This document shows, piece after piece, positions 53,860-61,056 of a DNA stretch of 64,000 bases. Source of the stretch: an uncultured Gemmatimonadota bacterium (GTDB lineage: Bacteria > Gemmatimonadota > Gemmatimonadetes > Gemmatimonadales > Gemmatimonadaceae); NCBI GenBank assembly GCA_902825965.1, contig CADEDA010000006.1, positions 20,709 through 84,708 on the forward strand. The letters are read 5' to 3'. The notes beneath the pieces were generated by a model that was given only the letters and a program-made list of their open reading frames with translations, searched no databases and was not told where the DNA came from. Every line of letters starts with the position of its first letter. The stretch's first letter is position 1. Both the position numbers and the translations under genes were made by a program.

Positions 53860-55037
53860 CAGCGGAACTCCTGCACGTAAGTGCGCGCCGCGGCGTCCGC
53901 CGCGAGCAACGCCGGTAAGTCCTCGCCCGGCAGGTCACCGTGGCGCTCGAGCGAGGCCGCGATGGCCGCCGGGATGCCGGCGAACGACAAGGTCCCGCCG
54001 AGGAAGCGCGAGACTGCGGCCTCGTTGGCCGCGTTGAAGACCGCCGGGGCCGCCCCACCACGACGGCCGGCCGCGATCCCCAGTTCCAACGTGGGGAAGG
54101 CATCGTGCCGCACGGCCTCGAACGTCAGCGCTGCCGCCGCCACCGGGTCGAAGCGTGGTACCCCATGGTCCTCCACCCGGTCCGGGTAGCCCAGCGCGTA
54201 CAGCACCGGCAGCTCCATGGTCGGAACGCCCAACTGCGCCAGAATGCTCCCGTCCTCGAACTCCACCATCGAGTGCACGATGCTCTGGGGATGCACCACC
54301 ACCTCGATCCGCTCGTACGGCACCCCGTACAGCACGTGGGCCTCGATCACCTCGAGCGCCTTGTTCGCCAACGACGCACTGTCCACCGTGATCTTCTTGC
54401 CCATGGCCCACGTCGGGTGGTTCAAGGCGTCCGCGAGGCGGGCCGCCCGGATGCGCTCGACGTCCCAGGTGCGGAACGGACCGCCCGAGGCGGTGATGAT
54501 GAACCGCCGGACCCCTGCCACCGGCAGCAGGCCCGCGCCGTCCCGACCGGCCCGCCCCACCCGTCCAGCGAGGCACTGGAGCAGCGCGGAATGTTCGGAA
54601 TCGACCGGAATGACCTCGCCACCACCCGCGATGGCCGCCCGCTGGACGAGCGCGCCGCCGACGACGAGCGACTCCTTGTTCGCCAGCGCGACGCGCTTGC
54701 CTGCCCCGAGCGCCGCGAGGGTCGCACCCAGCCCGGCCGCCCCGACGACGGCATTGAGCACCACGGACGCGTCGGGATGCCGGGCCGCCTCGATCAAGCA
54801 ATCCGCACCCCGGCCCCAGCCGGCCGGGAGCGACTCGGCGCCGGGTTCCACCAGGCCCACGAAGCCCGGGTTCCAGGTGGCCGCAGCCGTCTTGAGGCCC
54901 GCGAGGTTGCCGTGCGCGGTCATTGCGACGAACCGGAAGCGTTCGCGGTGCCGGGCCACCACACGCTGGGCCGTCTCGCCGATCGAGCCCGTGGCGCCCA
55001 GCAACGCGATGCCCTGCGGGCCCCGGCCCACGGTCAC
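53859..55037 (-). CDS. dxr: 1-deoxy-D-xylulose 5-phosphate reductoisomerase
   Basis: 392 residues from GTG 55037 (4-nt overlap with cdsA); a second GTG lies at 55031. NADPH site LLGATGSIGETAQRVV at the N-terminus, LANKESLVVGG near 120, the substrate/metal block PVDSEHSALLQCL near 145, ITASGGPFRTW near 190 and HPTWAMGKKITVDSASLANKALEVIEAH near 215-242. It commits carbon to isoprenoids by the MEP pathway, which supplies the undecaprenyl carrier made by the adjacent UppS. Confidence 0.96.
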   Translation of the reverse strand: MTVGRGPQGIALLGATGSIGETAQRVVARHRERFRFVAMTAHGNLAGLKTAAATWNPGFVGLVEPGAESLPAGWGRGADCLIEAARHPDASVVLNAVVGAAGLGATLAALGAGKRVALANKESLVVGGALVQRAAIAGGGEVIPVDSEHSALLQCLAGRVGRAGRDGAGLLPVAGVRRFIITASGGPFRTWDVERIRAARLADALNHPTWAMGKKITVDSASLANKALEVIEAHVLYGVPYERIEVVVHPQSIVHSMVEFEDGSILAQLGVPTMELPVLYALGYPDRVEDHGVPRFDPVAAAALTFEAVRHDAFPTLELGIAAGRRGGAAPAVFNAANEAAVSRFLGGTLSFAGIPAAIAASLERHGDLPGEDLPALLAADAAARTYVQEFR

Positions 55038-55888
55038 CCGCCCACCGCCAGCAGGAGGTCGAGCAGCACGTACGCGATGGGAATCGTGAAGAGCAGCGAA
55101 TCCGTGCGGTCGAGCACGCCGCCATGCCCGGGGATCAGTGTGGAGCTGTCCTTCACGCCGGCTTCGCGCTTGAGCAGGCTCTCGACCAGGTCCCCGACCT
55201 GCGCTGCCACGCTCATCACCGCGCCGAAGACGAGGATCCCGGGCAGCGTGAGGCCGAGTCCGGCCTGCGGTTGCAGCGCCCACCGCACGTAGCCCCAGGT
55301 GACGGCGATGGTGAGCAGCAGCCCCCCGACGCCGCCGGCGATCGTCTTCCCCGGGCTCACCGAGGGCATGAGTTTGGTGCGCCCGAATCGCTTGCCGACG
55401 AAGAACGCGCCCGCGTCGTTCGCCCAGGTCAGCAGCAGCGGGAACATGAGCAGCAGCGTACCCGCCACGGCGCCGATCGCGAAGCGGTGGTACCGCAGCG
55501 CATACGCGAACGCGAGCATCCCGCCGGTGTACCACACGCCGAGCAGCGTCGCGGCCACCGCCGCGAGGGGCTTGCCGTCCACGCCGCGGACGAACAGCGC
55601 CACGGTGAGCAGCGCGGGGACCGCCATCGCGACCAGGCTCAGCGGCGGGACCCAGAGGCCCAGCCGTACGCCGTGTACGGCCAGCGGGACCGCTGCGGCG
55701 AGCGCGATCATGAGCACGGTGAACGGCCGTGCGCCGGCGGCCTCGGCCATCCGGCCGAACTCCCACGCGCCCAGGGCCGCCGCGAGGGAGAGGAGGATCG
55801 CCAGCGGCGCATCGCCGAACCAGACGGCGGCGGCGACCACCGGGATCGCGGCCACGGCGAAGAGGACGCGCTTCGTGAGTTCGCTCAC
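55034..55888 (-). CDS. cdsA: Phosphatidate cytidylyltransferase
   Basis: 284 residues from GTG 55888, about eight membrane helices. The C-terminal signature SVAAQVGDLVESLLKREAGVKDSSTLIPGHGGVLDRTDS (about 228-266) is diagnostic for CDP-diglyceride synthetase. It makes CDP-diacylglycerol for all phospholipids. Between uppS (7 nt gap) and dxr (overlap). Confidence 0.95.
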   Translation of the reverse strand: MSELTKRVLFAVAAIPVVAAAVWFGDAPLAILLSLAAALGAWEFGRMAEAAGARPFTVLMIALAAAVPLAVHGVRLGLWVPPLSLVAMAVPALLTVALFVRGVDGKPLAAVAATLLGVWYTGGMLAFAYALRYHRFAIGAVAGTLLLMFPLLLTWANDAGAFFVGKRFGRTKLMPSVSPGKTIAGGVGGLLLTIAVTWGYVRWALQPQAGLGLTLPGILVFGAVMSVAAQVGDLVESLLKREAGVKDSSTLIPGHGGVLDRTDSLLFTIPIAYVLLDLLLAVGG

Positions 55889-55895
55889 GACGGGC

Positions 55896-56639
55896 TCAGA
55901 CCGGGACGCGGCCGAAGCGGCGGTCCCGATTCTGGTAGTCGAGGATGGCTTCGAACAGGTTGCTGCGGCCGAAGTCGGGCCAGAGCACCGGCGAGATGTG
56001 CAACTCCGTGTACGCGAGCTGCCAGAGCAGGAAATTGGAGATCCGCTGCTCCCCGGAGGTGCGGATCAGGAGGTCGGGATCCGGGCAGTCCGCGGTGTAG
56101 AGGCGGGCGCTGATCGCGGCCTCGTCCACCTGCTCGGGCCGGAGGGTGCCGGCCTGCACCTCCTCCGCCACCCGACGCGCCGCGCGCACGATCTCGGCGC
56201 GCGAGCCGTACGAGATGAAGAGGTTGAGCGTCAGCTTGCGGTTGTGCGCCGTCTGCTGCGTCACACGGGCCACCGCCTCGCGCGCCGCCGGCGCCAGTCG
56301 CTCGGTCTCGCCGAGCACCCGCACGCGCACACCCTGTTCCTCGAGGTCATCCGCTTCCTTCTGGATGTACTCCTCGAGCAGCGACATGAGGGCGTTGATC
56401 TCGACCGGCGGCCGCTGCCAGTTCTCCTGCGAGAACGCGAAGAGCGAGAGCACCTCGATGCCCGCCTCGAGCGACGCCTCGACCACCTCGCGCACCGACT
56501 TCATCCCGCTGCGGTGTCCCAGCGGCCGTGGCAGCATCCGCTCGCGCGCCCACCGTCCGTTGCCATCCATGATGATGGCAACGTGCCGCGGAACGGCCCC
56601 GCTCTCGCGGATCTGGTCGAGGAGTGCTGGTGCGGTCAT
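55896..56639 (-). CDS. uppS: Undecaprenyl diphosphate synthase (cis-prenyltransferase)
   Basis: 247 residues. HVAIIMDGNGRWARERMLPRPLGHRSG (about 19-45) carries the catalytic Asp and the diphosphate-binding arginines; FAFSQENWQRP near 68 and PDLLIRTSGEQRISNFLLWQLAYTEL near 190 complete the family. It builds the C55 lipid carrier for peptidoglycan and other envelope polymers from isopentenyl diphosphate. Confidence 0.96.
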   Translation of the reverse strand: MTAPALLDQIRESGAVPRHVAIIMDGNGRWARERMLPRPLGHRSGMKSVREVVEASLEAGIEVLSLFAFSQENWQRPPVEINALMSLLEEYIQKEADDLEEQGVRVRVLGETERLAPAAREAVARVTQQTAHNRKLTLNLFISYGSRAEIVRAARRVAEEVQAGTLRPEQVDEAAISARLYTADCPDPDLLIRTSGEQRISNFLLWQLAYTELHISPVLWPDFGRSNLFEAILDYQNRDRRFGRVPV

Positions 56640-56667
56640 CGGTGGGTGAGGGGCCGGCCTGCGCCGG

Positions 56668-57222
56668 TCAGACCTCCAGCAGCTCCGCTTCCTTGGCCTT
56701 CATCGACGCGTCGATCTTCGCGATCTCCTCGTCGTGCAGCTTCTGCAGGTCCTTCTCCGCATGCTTCACTTCGTCCTCGGAGACGCCGTCGAGCTTCTTG
56801 AGCAGGTCGCGCGCGTTCGTGCGGGCGTGCCGCACGGCGATGCGGCCGTCCTCGGCGTACTTGTGCACCTGCTTCGCGAGTTCCTTGCGCCGCTGCTCGT
56901 TCATCGCCGGCAGGGGCACGCGGATGATGTGGCCCTGCACCGACGGGTCGAGCCCGAGGTTCGACTCGCGGATGGCCTTCTCCACCGCCTTCACCTGGCC
57001 CTTGTCGAACGGCGTCACCACGAGGAGCCGCGGCTCCGGCGCCGAGACGTTGGCCACTTGGTTCATGGCCATGTACTGCCCGTACATCTCCACCTTGACG
57101 GTGTCGAGCATGGCCGGCGACGCCTTGCCGGAGCGCACCGAGGCGAACTCGCGCTTGGCGGCCTCGACGCCCTTGTCCATGGCCGCGCGGCAGTCCTTCA
57201 GGATCGACTGGATGGTGTTCAT
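56668..57222 (-). CDS. frr: Ribosome recycling factor
   Basis: 184 residues, standard length, from ATG 57222 (ATGA overlap with pyrH). The three-helix-bundle pattern includes [24 protein letters not shown] near 25-48, [38 protein letters not shown] near 92-128 and a C-terminal helix ending [11 protein letters not shown]. With EF-G it splits post-termination ribosomes. Confidence 0.97.
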   Translation of the reverse strand: MNTIQSILKDCRAAMDKGVEAAKREFASVRSGKASPAMLDTVKVEMYGQYMAMNQVANVSAPEPRLLVVTPFDKGQVKAVEKAIRESNLGLDPSVQGHIIRVPLPAMNEQRRKELAKQVHKYAEDGRIAVRHARTNARDLLKKLDGVSEDEVKHAEKDLQKLHDEEIAKIDASMKAKEAELLEV

Positions 57223-57932
57223 GAGACGAGGGTCCCCACGGGTTCGCCGCGCAGCGCCTGGGCGACGATGCCGGGTGTGTGGATGTTGAGGACGATCAGG
57301 GGAAGCGCGTTTTCCTTGCACAGCGTGATCGCCGTCTGGTCCATCACGCCGAGTTCACCCGCCATCACGTCGCGATACGAGATCCGGTCGTAGCGCTTGG
57401 CGTTGGCGTCCTTCTTGGGATCGGCCGAGTACACCCCGTCCACGCTGGTGGCCTTGATGATGACGTTCGCCTTCATCTGGATGGCACGCAGCACGGCGGC
57501 GGTGTCGGTGGAGAAGTACGGATTCCCGGTCCCCGCTGCGCAGATGACGCAGCGCCCCTTCTCGAGGTGACGGATGGCGCGACGCCGGATGTACGGTTCG
57601 GCGACCTCCTCCATCCGGATGGCCGTCATCACGCGCGTGTCCAGCCCCTCGCGCTCCAGCACGTCCTGGAACGCGAGGGCGTTGATGACCGTCCCGAGCA
57701 TGCCCATGTAGTCGGCCGAGACCCGGTCCATGCCCATCTTGGAGATCTGCGAGCCGCGGATGATGTTGCCCCCGCCGATCACCATCCCCACCTGCACGCC
57801 GAGGTCGCTCACCGCCTTCACCTCGCGGGCGAAGTTGCGCAGCGAGTCGAAATCGAAGCCGAAGCCTTTGTCGCCGGCGAGGGCTTCGCCGGAGAGCTTG
57901 AGCAGGACGCGCGGATAGCGCAGCGAGGACAT
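57219..57932 (-). CDS. pyrH: UMP kinase
   Basis: 237 residues. Starts with the amino-acid-kinase motif [12 protein letters not shown], followed by [13 protein letters not shown] near 48, the [17 protein letters not shown] block near 78 and [19 protein letters not shown] near 135. It phosphorylates UMP to UDP for RNA and sugar-nucleotide synthesis and is typically GTP-activated and UTP-inhibited. It lies 13 nt after tsf and overlaps frr. Confidence 0.97.
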   Translation of the reverse strand: MSSLRYPRVLLKLSGEALAGDKGFGFDFDSLRNFAREVKAVSDLGVQVGMVIGGGNIIRGSQISKMGMDRVSADYMGMLGTVINALAFQDVLEREGLDTRVMTAIRMEEVAEPYIRRRAIRHLEKGRCVICAAGTGNPYFSTDTAAVLRAIQMKANVIIKATSVDGVYSADPKKDANAKRYDRISYRDVMAGELGVMDQTAITLCKENALPLIVLNIHTPGIVAQALRGEPVGTLVS

Positions 57933-57945
57933 CAGCGGGCGCGGA

Positions 57946-58836
57946 TCAGGACTCGCCCATCTTGAAGCGGACGAACCGCTTCACCGCGAGCGGCGCGCCG
58001 GCTTCCTTCGCCGTGGCCTTCACGAGGTCCCCGACCGTCTGCTTGTCGTCGCGCACCCAGGGCTGCCCGAGCAGCGTGATCTCGCTGTAGAGCTTCTGGA
58101 TGCGGCCATCCACCATCTTCTGCGCGATGGCCTCGGGCTTGCCCGACTCGATCGCCTGGGCGATGAAGATCTGCCGCTCGCGCTCGATGAACTCGGCGCT
58201 CACGCCGTCCTTGTCCACCGCGATGGCGACCGTGGGCACGCCCGCAGCGACATGCTCGGCGACGTGCTTGCCCAGCTGCTCGGCCTGCGGCCCCTTGCCG
58301 CCGGCGATCTCGGCGATGACGCCCGCCTTGCCGTTGAAGTGCAGGTAGGAGCCCACCGTGCCCGTCGTCTGGAACCGCGCCACGCGGCGCAGCTCGACCT
58401 TCTCGCCCGTCTTGGCCGAGGCGGCCTTCACGATCTCGCCGACCGTCTGCGACTTGTCGGCGTACCAGGGCGTGCCGAGATACGCGCCCTCGGCGCCCAC
58501 GGCGACCAGGCCGTCGACGGCGCTGTCCTTGGCCACATGCTCGACGAGCTGCTTGGAGAGCGCGATGAACTCGTCATTGCGCCCCACGAAGTCGGTCTCG
58601 CAGTTGACCTCGATCATCGCCGCGACGGCGCCGTCCGGGCTCGTCCACGTGACGATCTGGCCCTCGGACGCCGCACGGTCGGCGCGCTTGTCGGCCTTCG
58701 CGATGCCCTTCTTGCGCAGCAGGTCGGCCGCGGCTTCCATGTCGCCGTTCGACTCCTCGAGCGCCTTCTTGCAATCCATCATGCCGGCGCCGGTCCGCGC
58801 GCGCAGTTCGGCCACATCCTTCGCAGTGACAGCCAT
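57946..58836 (-). CDS. tsf: Elongation factor Ts
   Basis: 296 residues. The N-terminal [35 protein letters not shown] is the EF-Ts signature; the core domains follow with [18 protein letters not shown] near 77. It exchanges GDP for GTP on EF-Tu. Preceded by a 119-bp gap with a long hairpin that may attenuate read-through from rpsB. Confidence 0.97.
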   Translation of the reverse strand: MAVTAKDVAELRARTGAGMMDCKKALEESNGDMEAAADLLRKKGIAKADKRADRAASEGQIVTWTSPDGAVAAMIEVNCETDFVGRNDEFIALSKQLVEHVAKDSAVDGLVAVGAEGAYLGTPWYADKSQTVGEIVKAASAKTGEKVELRRVARFQTTGTVGSYLHFNGKAGVIAEIAGGKGPQAEQLGKHVAEHVAAGVPTVAIAVDKDGVSAEFIERERQIFIAQAIESGKPEAIAQKMVDGRIQKLYSEITLLGQPWVRDDKQTVGDLVKATAKEAGAPLAVKRFVRFKMGES

Positions 58837-58873
58837 CGATATCTCTCAGTGATGCGTGACAGTACGTGTGAGA

Positions 58874-58910
58874 TCGCCGCCGGGGAGTGGTGAGACTCAA
58901 CCGGCGGCGA
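58874..58910 (-). terminator. Hairpin between rpsB and tsf (attenuator-like)
   Basis: TCGCCGCCGG (58874-58883) pairs perfectly with CCGGCGGCGA (58901-58910); GAGT/ACTC within the 17-nt loop can extend the stem. No T-tract follows. It occupies the middle of the rpsB-tsf gap, where E. coli also has a partial terminator. Confidence 0.5.
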
Positions 58911-58955
58911 CGGAAAGTTACTCAGGGAGCATCCCCTGCACTACCGAACGGCCGT

Positions 58956-59843
58956 TCACTCCGCGGCGTCGTCGCCCTCGGCGTCGCCAGCGGCTTCGGC
59001 GCCGCCCTTGAGGCGGGCCGCGATCGCTTCCGGCTTCGCACGGCGGCGGCGCGGGCGGCGCTTCCGCCGGCGATCCTCGTCGCTCTCCTTCTCGGTCCCG
59101 CGCTCCGACGACCAGGTCGTCGACTCGCCGGCCTCCTCGACCTCGTTGCGCACCGGGGCCTCGCGACGCGCCTCGGCCACCGCCTCCGCGAACGCGGCCG
59201 TGATCAGCTCCACCGAGCGGATCGCGTCGTCGTTGCCCGCGATCGGCACCGTGATGAGGTCCGGATCGGAGTTCGTGTCGCAGATCGCCACGATCGGGAT
59301 GCCGAGCTTGTTCGCCTCATCGACGGCGATCCGCTCCTTCTTGGCGTCGACGATGAACAGCAGCCCCGGCAACCGCCCCATCGGCTTGATGCCCGACAGG
59401 TTCTTCGCGAGCTTGTCGCGCTGCCGGGTCATCATGAGCTGTTCCTTCTTCGTGTAGTTCTCGAAGGCACCGCCCGCCTCGGAGCCTGCCTCGAGCTCCT
59501 TGAGCTTCTTGATCTGCTTCTTGACGGTCGCGAAGTTCGTCAGCAGGCCGCCGAGCCAGCGCTCGGTGACGTACATCGCGCCGGCCCGCTCCGCCTCGGA
59601 GGTGACGATCTGCGCGAGCTGGCGCTTGGTGCAGACGAAGAGGACGTTCTCGCCACGGAGCACGACCTCACGCGCGAGCTTCTGCGCGAGTTCGATCTGC
59701 TTGAGCGTCTTCTGGAGGTCGATGATGTGGATCCCGTTGCGCTCCGCGAAGATGAAGCGGCGCATCTTGGGGTTCCAACGGCGGGTCTGGTGCCCGAAGT
59801 GGACACCGGCCTTGAGGAGTTCGTCGAGCGTGGGTTGCGGCAT
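58956..59843 (-). CDS. rpsB: 30S ribosomal protein S2 with charged C-terminal extension
   Basis: 295 residues from ATG 59843. LKAGVHFGHQTRRWNPKMRRFIFAERNGIHIIDLQKT opens the protein and is the S2 signature; PGLLFIVDAKKERIAVDEANKLGIPIVAICDTNSDPD near 155 is the second. The fold ends near residue 230; a further 60 residues are first acidic, then a basic RRRKRRPRRRR run, then acidic again. That tail is absent from E. coli S2. Confidence 0.96.
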   Translation of the reverse strand: MPQPTLDELLKAGVHFGHQTRRWNPKMRRFIFAERNGIHIIDLQKTLKQIELAQKLAREVVLRGENVLFVCTKRQLAQIVTSEAERAGAMYVTERWLGGLLTNFATVKKQIKKLKELEAGSEAGGAFENYTKKEQLMMTRQRDKLAKNLSGIKPMGRLPGLLFIVDAKKERIAVDEANKLGIPIVAICDTNSDPDLITVPIAGNDDAIRSVELITAAFAEAVAEARREAPVRNEVEEAGESTTWSSERGTEKESDEDRRRKRRPRRRRAKPEAIAARLKGGAEAAGDAEGDDAAE

Positions 59844-59965
59844 GGGGAATGACCGAAGGAGTGGTTGGAGGCGTCGCCGGTCCTCATCGTGGTCCCCACC
59901 GCACCCGCAGGCACGGCACCGAGGCGCCACTCCGACCGACTGTGAGATTCAGCGGGTTCGGGAGC

Positions 59966-59993
59966 GGGAGACCGGCGGACCGCCGGTGCTCCC
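59966..59993 (-). terminator. Hairpin after rpsI
   Basis: GGGAG-ACCGGCG pairs with CGCCGGT-CTCCC (plus-strand arms within 59966-59977 and 59981-59993, one bulged G). It lies 28 nt after the rpsI stop in the 177-bp gap before rpsB and probably ends or weakens the rplM-rpsI transcript. No T-tract. Nothing else recognisable was seen in this gap. Confidence 0.5.
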
Positions 59994-60020
59994 CTCTCCC
60001 CGTTCCCCGCTGCCCTGCGA

Positions 60021-60416
60021 CTAGCGCTTGCTGAACTGGAACCGCTTGCGGGCCTTCGGACGGCCCGGCTTCTTGCGCTCGACCGCGCGGGCGTCGCGCG
60101 TGAGCAGGCCGAGATCGCGCAGCTTGCGGCGGTGCGTCTCGTCGATCTTCACGAGGGCACGCGCGATCGCGAGGCGGAGCGCCCCGGCCTGGCCGGTCTG
60201 GCCACCGCCGGTGAGGTTCGCCTGCACGTCGTACGAACCGAGCGTGTCGGTGGCCGTGAACGGCTGCTGGATCGCGGTCACCAGCGCGGGGCGCGGGAAG
60301 TAGTCGCCCAGCGTGCGGCCGTTGAGGCTCCACTTGCCCGACCCGGGCGTGAGGAACACACGGCAGACGGCTTCCTTGCGGCGGCCGATCGTATGGGTCA
60401 TCGAGTTGTCCGCCAT
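60021..60416 (-). CDS. rpsI: 30S ribosomal protein S9
   Basis: 131 residues. TIGRRKEAVCRVFLTPGSGKWSLNGR at the N-terminus, GGGQTGQAGALRLAIARAL near 70, and the basic tail RKKPGRPKARKRFQFSKR whose final SKR reaches the ribosomal P-site. Its start overlaps the rplM stop (TAATG), the usual L13-S9 pair. Confidence 0.97.
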   Translation of the reverse strand: MADNSMTHTIGRRKEAVCRVFLTPGSGKWSLNGRTLGDYFPRPALVTAIQQPFTATDTLGSYDVQANLTGGGQTGQAGALRLAIARALVKIDETHRRKLRDLGLLTRDARAVERKKPGRPKARKRFQFSKR

Positions 60417-60868
60417 TACTTGGCCCCTGCCTTCGCGAAGGTGAGCGTCTCAGGCTGCTGCGCCCCGTGCGGGTGCGTCGCGCCGGCGTACACGCGCAGC
60501 TTGATGCGCAGCTTCTGGCGGCCGAGGGCCGTCTTGGGCAGCATGCCGTAGACCGCCTTCTCGATCACGCGCTCCGGATGCTTGGCGAGCATCGACGCGA
60601 ACGGCGTGTAGAGCTCGTGGCCCATGTAGCCGGTGTGCCGGAAGTAGTTCTTCTGCTCGGCCTTGCGTCCGGTCACCTTCACCTTGGACGCGTTGATCAC
60701 GATGACGTTGTCACCGGTGTCCATGTGCGGCGTGAACATCGCCTTGTGTTTGCCGCGGATGATCCGCGCCACCTCGGTGGCCAGGCGCCCGAGGATCATG
60801 CCTTCTGCATCGACCACGAACCACTTGTGTTCGATGTCGGCAGGCTTCGCCGTGTACGTCGTCTTCAT
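60416..60868 (-). CDS. rplM: 50S ribosomal protein L13
   Basis: 150 residues. [52 protein letters not shown] is the L13 core (about 16-67), followed by the [13 protein letters not shown] block and [30 protein letters not shown]. First gene of the rplM-rpsI operon, with a good promoter 92-120 nt upstream of its ATG. The leader contains a CGCCCTTGGGCG palindrome (60931-60942). Confidence 0.97.
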   Translation of the reverse strand: MKTTYTAKPADIEHKWFVVDAEGMILGRLATEVARIIRGKHKAMFTPHMDTGDNVIVINASKVKVTGRKAEQKNYFRHTGYMGHELYTPFASMLAKHPERVIEKAVYGMLPKTALGRQKLRIKLRVYAGATHPHGAQQPETLTFAKAGAK

Positions 60869-60959
60869 CTTCTGATGTGGAACGAGAGGTCCTGCGCCTC
60901 ACCGGTGCGGGATGCAACCCGGGTCTCGGCCGCCCAAGGGCGTTTTGATACAGACAAGA

Positions 60960-60988
60960 AGGATACCGGGGGTCCCGAGGCCGGTCAA
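60960..60988 (-). promoter_or_regulatory. rplM-rpsI promoter
   Basis: Reverse strand: TTGACC (60983-60988), 17-bp spacer, TATCCT (60960-60965), giving a leader of about 85 nt to the rplM ATG. It is one of the best sigma-70-type promoters in the window. Confidence 0.72.
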
Positions 60989-61056
60989 CCCTCTGTCCCA
61001 CCGTCACGTAGCTCCATTCGACCGGACTCGCCGTAATCGGTTCCCCGACCGATACT

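Noticed and set aside
60931-60942. CGCCCAAGGGCG followed by GTTTTG, terminator-like on the plus strand
   Set aside because: No plus-strand gene ends there. It lies in the rplM leader on the other strand, and the 2-nt loop makes a stable hairpin unlikely.
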